Shown: positions 61,170-64,000 of the stretch, one piece after another | Numbering within the stretch: position 1 is the first letter of the stretch | Layout: every line of letters begins with the position of its first letter | DNA from: Halarcobacter bivalviorum | GTDB taxonomy: Bacteria; Campylobacterota; Campylobacteria; Campylobacterales; Arcobacteraceae | NCBI RefSeq assembly: GCF_003346815.1 | Contig: NZ_CP031217.1 | Coordinates: forward strand, 1,674,001-1,738,000 | Direction: 5' to 3' | DNA length: 64,000 nucleotides | Notes under the pieces: model-generated | Seen by the model: only the letters and a program-made list of their open reading frames with translations | Told to the model about the DNA's origin: nothing | The model's database searches: none | Position numbers and translations under genes: made by a program

Positions 61170-63365
61170 ATGAATAATTTTTCTATTAAAAGAAAACTAA
61201 CTATCGCTTTTTCGATAATCTCTATTTTACTTATACTTGTAAGTGCATATAGTATTTTTGGAATTGACAAATCTATAACTGGGTTTAAAACCTATAGAAC
61301 TATGTCAAATGAAACCCACTTAATAAATCAAATTCAAGCTAATATGCTTATTTTAAAAATGAATGTAAAAGATTTTATAAGTACAGGCTCACAAAAAAAC
61401 ATTGATGAATTTATGACTTATTTTAATATAAATGAAAAATATATAAAAGAAGTAAAAAGTAGCGTAGAAGATAAGAGAAGAGCTACTTTAATCAAAGAGA
61501 TGGAAACTGATTTGAATGAGTACAAAAAACAGTTTGCAGATGTAATTATTTATATGAGTCTAAGAGATGAACTCTTTACAAACCTAAGTGTATATGGAAA
61601 AAATATTGAATCACTTTTAACTTCAATTATGAAAGAAGTTGAAAAAAGCAATAACTCAAATACTGCATTAGAAGTAGCACAAAGTATTAGAACTTTGCTT
61701 CTAGCAAGATTACATACAACAAAGTTTCTAATTTCAAGTAAGGAAGTAGATAATCAAGAAGCAAAAAAAGAGTTTACCTTACTTAAAAAAAGAATTGCCA
61801 TAATAAATGAACAACTTCAAAATAAAAATAATATTGAAAGTTTTGAAGAGGCTACTAAGTTTATAAACTTTTATATTAGTGATTTAAAAGGTATTACAGA
61901 AGCAATTAATATAACAAATAGTTTTATTGATAAGATGAATATTTTAGAACCAAAAATAGCTCAAACAGCAGAAACAATAAAAGAGTCTGTTAAAAAAGAA
62001 CAAACTTTTATAGGAAATGATGTTTCAAGTACTAATAGTGCTATTCAAATTATTTTAACTCTTGTTTCTATTATTGTTCTTACTTTTATTGCATTAATAG
62101 CAATTTTTATTCCTAGAAATATTAGTAGTGAATTAAAAGAGTTCCAAGAAGGTTTATTAAACTTTTTTAAATATGTTAATAGAGAAATATCTGATATTGA
62201 ATTATTTAAAAGTAATTCAAAAACAGAGATTGGAATTATGGCAGAAATAGTAAATAAAAATATTTTAAAAACTAAAAAGAGTATTGAAGAAGATAAAAAG
62301 ATAATAGAAGAGACTGTTTTAGTTCTAAGTGAGTTTGAACAAGGAGACTTATGTCAAAGAATCACTACTGAAGTATCTAATCCCTCTTTAAATAAATTAA
62401 AAGATGTATTAAATAATATGGGAAATACTTTAGAAAATAATATTGAGAATATTTTAGATGTTTTAGAAGAATTCTCAAACTACAACTATCTTAAAAAAGT
62501 CGATACAAAAGGGATAAAAGAGCATTTAGAAAAACTTGCTACAGGAGTAAATAGTTTGGGTATCTCTATTACAAAAATGTTAATTGAAAACAAAAAAAAT
62601 GGTTTAGTTTTAAATGATAGTGCAAAAACTCTTTTAGGAAATGTTGATATTTTAAATAGAAGTTCAAATGAAGCAGCAACATCATTAGAAGAGACAGCTT
62701 CTGCTTTAGAAGAGATTACAAGTAATATTGCTCTTACAACAAATAAAATCTCTCAAATGAATAACTTAACAAAAAATGTAACAAACTCTGCAAATAAAGG
62801 AGAAAGCTTAGCCCTTAAAACAAATGAAGCTATGAATGAAATAGATAAACAAGTTAGTTCCATAAATGAAGCTATTTCTGTAATAGACCAAATTGCTTTT
62901 CAAACAAATATTCTTTCTCTTAATGCAGCAGTTGAAGCTGCAACAGCTGGAGAAGCAGGTAAAGGTTTTGCTGTGGTATCAGCAGAAGTAAGAAATCTTG
63001 CAAATAGATCAGCAGAAGCTGCAAAACAGATAAAAACCTTAGTAGAAACTGCAACAATAAAAGCAAATGAAGGTAAAGAAATAGCAAATGAGATGAAAGA
63101 AGGATATTCAAATTTAAAAGAGAATATCAATGAAACTGTAGAACTTATTTCTGATATTTCAAATGCATCAAGAGAACAGCAAATAGGTATTTTACAAATA
63201 AATAGTGCTATTAACTCTTTAGATACACAAACACAAAACAATGTACAAATTGCTAGCAAGACACAAAATATTGCAATCAATACCTCAGAAATTGCCAATA
63301 CTATTGTAAAAAATGCTGATGAAAAAGAGTTTGAAGGGAAAAATACAATTAAGATAAATAGTTAG
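61170..63365 (+). CDS. Methyl-accepting chemotaxis protein with helical-bundle sensor
   Basis: A 731-residue chemoreceptor: first membrane helix (about 10-32), an all-helical periplasmic domain (about 33-285) of the HBM/4HB kind, second helix (about 292-315), a HAMP-like linker, and a signalling domain with the [20 protein letters not shown] tip near residue 571. The cytoplasmic half is strongly similar to the receptor at 35028, while the sensor parts differ. CGGAG precedes the start. No CheR tether is seen at the end. Confidence 0.91.
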   Translation: MNNFSIKRKLTIAFSIISILLILVSAYSIFGIDKSITGFKTYRTMSNETHLINQIQANMLILKMNVKDFISTGSQKNIDEFMTYFNINEKYIKEVKSSVEDKRRATLIKEMETDLNEYKKQFADVIIYMSLRDELFTNLSVYGKNIESLLTSIMKEVEKSNNSNTALEVAQSIRTLLLARLHTTKFLISSKEVDNQEAKKEFTLLKKRIAIINEQLQNKNNIESFEEATKFINFYISDLKGITEAINITNSFIDKMNILEPKIAQTAETIKESVKKEQTFIGNDVSSTNSAIQIILTLVSIIVLTFIALIAIFIPRNISSELKEFQEGLLNFFKYVNREISDIELFKSNSKTEIGIMAEIVNKNILKTKKSIEEDKKIIEETVLVLSEFEQGDLCQRITTEVSNPSLNKLKDVLNNMGNTLENNIENILDVLEEFSNYNYLKKVDTKGIKEHLEKLATGVNSLGISITKMLIENKKNGLVLNDSAKTLLGNVDILNRSSNEAATSLEETASALEEITSNIALTTNKISQMNNLTKNVTNSANKGESLALKTNEAMNEIDKQVSSINEAISVIDQIAFQTNILSLNAAVEAATAGEAGKGFAVVSAEVRNLANRSAEAAKQIKTLVETATIKANEGKEIANEMKEGYSNLKENINETVELISDISNASREQQIGILQINSAINSLDTQTQNNVQIASKTQNIAINTSEIANTIVKNADEKEFEGKNTIKINS

Positions 63366-63381
63366 AAAATTCTAACTATTT
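63356..63381 (+). terminator. Terminator at the end of the second chemoreceptor gene
   Basis: A perfect 12-bp stem (AAATAGTTAGAA, 63356-63367; mate 63370-63381) with an AA loop, spanning the stop codon of the chemoreceptor and the gap to the convergent gene. Confidence 0.65.
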
Positions 63382-63383
63382 AT

Positions 63384-63800
63384 TTAAAATACAAAAGCAA
63401 TATCACTTATTGAGATATTATAAATATTTACTTTTACTCCAGAATTATCTAAAATACTATATGAAATAATTAACTCAGCTGGATTTTCAATTGTCTCATT
63501 TAAAGCTACAAACTCTTTATACTTATCAAAATCAATAATGCTATAAATAAATTTTGCTTTATCTTTGAAATTTTGATTATTGATATATCTTTCATAAACT
63601 TCTTTATATGCTACTTCATCATATTTATCATAAAAGTTTTGTTTATACATCTCTTCACAATACTCATCTCTATCAAAATCTTTAGTTCCATATTTTTGAT
63701 AATCTTTATGAATTATAGCTTCTAAATCTGGATGTATTTCAAAAAAATTATATCTTGAATATCCATCTTCAGTTGAGATTTCATTAGTTGTTTTAATCAT
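63384..63800 (-). CDS. Hypothetical protein, 138 residues
   Basis: Not recognised. An acidic, tyrosine-rich soluble protein (many D, E and Y; for example KYGTKDFDRDEYCEEMYKQN) with a beta-like C-terminus. It has no signal peptide or membrane segment. It lies alone, convergent with the chemoreceptor gene. Confidence 0.65.
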   Translation of the reverse strand: MIKTTNEISTEDGYSRYNFFEIHPDLEAIIHKDYQKYGTKDFDRDEYCEEMYKQNFYDKYDEVAYKEVYERYINNQNFKDKAKFIYSIIDFDKYKEFVALNETIENPAELIISYSILDNSGVKVNIYNISISDIAFVF

Positions 63801-63824
63801 CTGTTTCCTTTTTAAAGTTTATAA

Positions 63825-63854
63825 AAAAAGCAGAGACCTAAGCCTCTGCTTTTT
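63825..63854 (-). terminator. Terminator for the minus-strand gene at the right edge
   Basis: An 11-bp stem (AAAAAGCAGAG, 63825-63835; mate 63844-63854) with an eight-base loop and a T run on the minus strand. It stops the partial transporter gene before the next gene begins. Confidence 0.75.
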
Positions 63855-63882
63855 ATTTTTTCTAATTGTACATTTTTTTAGA

Positions 63883-64000
63883 TTAGAATTTAAAAATTCC
63901 TGTCTCATTTAAAATTACAATGATTAGTGCAAATGGAATTACAAATCTAACCATAAAGAACCAGAATTTTGTTAAAGCAGTACCCATTAATGGAATAAGC
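63883..64000 (-). CDS. C-terminal end of a probable sodium-dependent (NSS-type) transporter, partial
   Basis: Only the last ~38 codons are inside the window, reading ...GTALTKFWFFMVRFVIPFAL and ending NETGIFKF. A final membrane helix preceded by W and R, with IPFALIIVILN, matches the tail of neurotransmitter:sodium symporter family proteins. The assignment rests on this short tail and is tentative. Confidence 0.45.
   Translation of the reverse strand, partial: LIPLMGTALTKFWFFMVRFVIPFALIIVILNETGIFKF

Noticed and set aside
1-64000. CRISPR arrays, rRNA and tRNA genes.
   Set aside because: No regularly spaced repeats, no rRNA-like sequence and no tRNA arm motifs were found in the gaps between genes.

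Overview
The window is AT-rich chromosomal DNA with short, tightly packed operons. It looks like a member of the Arcobacter group (Arcobacteraceae, Campylobacterota). This is inferred from the gene families and their style: the long ~395-residue DapD, the short PriA, Cache/HBM-type chemoreceptors, and many AraC and c-di-GMP proteins. No rRNA, tRNA, CRISPR array or intact insertion sequence was seen.

Layout. 1-1880 (minus): a pqi-type MCE lipid-transport operon in which PqiA is two separate half-size genes followed by pqiB, cut by the window edge. 1952-9510 (plus): an RND efflux operon (adaptor lipoprotein, AcrB-type pump, TolC-type channel) that continues, with overlapping ends, into outer-membrane phospholipase A, a VOC protein and a LysE exporter. 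9512-10252: a voltage-gated K+ channel. 10659-20786: a denitrification island. It holds a cytochrome cd1 (NirS-like) gene, a MATE transporter, and a minus-strand operon nirC-nirJ-nirF-nirE-araC-(fused siroheme decarboxylase) for heme d1 synthesis. A second AraC paralogue and thiD follow. The island lies between an intact NUDIX gene (20856-21428) and a decayed, same-orientation ~95% identical fragment of that gene (10374-10546). The nirS and nirC upstream regions share a 20-bp motif (17/20 identical), a candidate site for the AraC pair.

21.5-34.9 kb is mostly housekeeping and signalling: a two-component system, an HD-GYP protein, YajQ, uracil and purine salvage (uraA/upp, a phosphoribosyltransferase with an NCS2 permease), and an aminotransferase. 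It also has a NaChBac-type channel whose selectivity filter reads TFEDWTD, acidic at the three positions used to engineer calcium selectivity in NavAb. 35-49.5 kb holds a dCache chemoreceptor, a PAS-GGDEF cyclase, aat, yjbQ, a GlxA-type regulator, a copper operon (CopZ-like, ArsR-type, CopA) with a clear operator over its promoter, dapD, priA, a pseudopilin and small division-like coiled-coil genes.

49.5-54.2 kb is a branched-chain amino acid ABC transporter (livK, then a hairpin, then livHMGF). 54.3-59.8 kb is a NiFe-hydrogenase maturation operon hypB-C-D-E-X-A. It includes HypX, and two of its intergenic gaps are filled with nested inverted repeats. Divergent from hypB is a zinc-ribbon/HTH protein that looks like an IS1595-type transposase without its catalytic core, perhaps a domesticated regulator. 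The window ends with a DUF3817 protein, a second chemoreceptor, an unknown protein and the tail of a probable sodium-dependent transporter.

The parts most worth following up are the repeat-bracketed, AraC-associated cd1/heme d1 island with its shared motif, the Cav-like channel filter, and the structured hyp operon with its transposase-derived neighbour.
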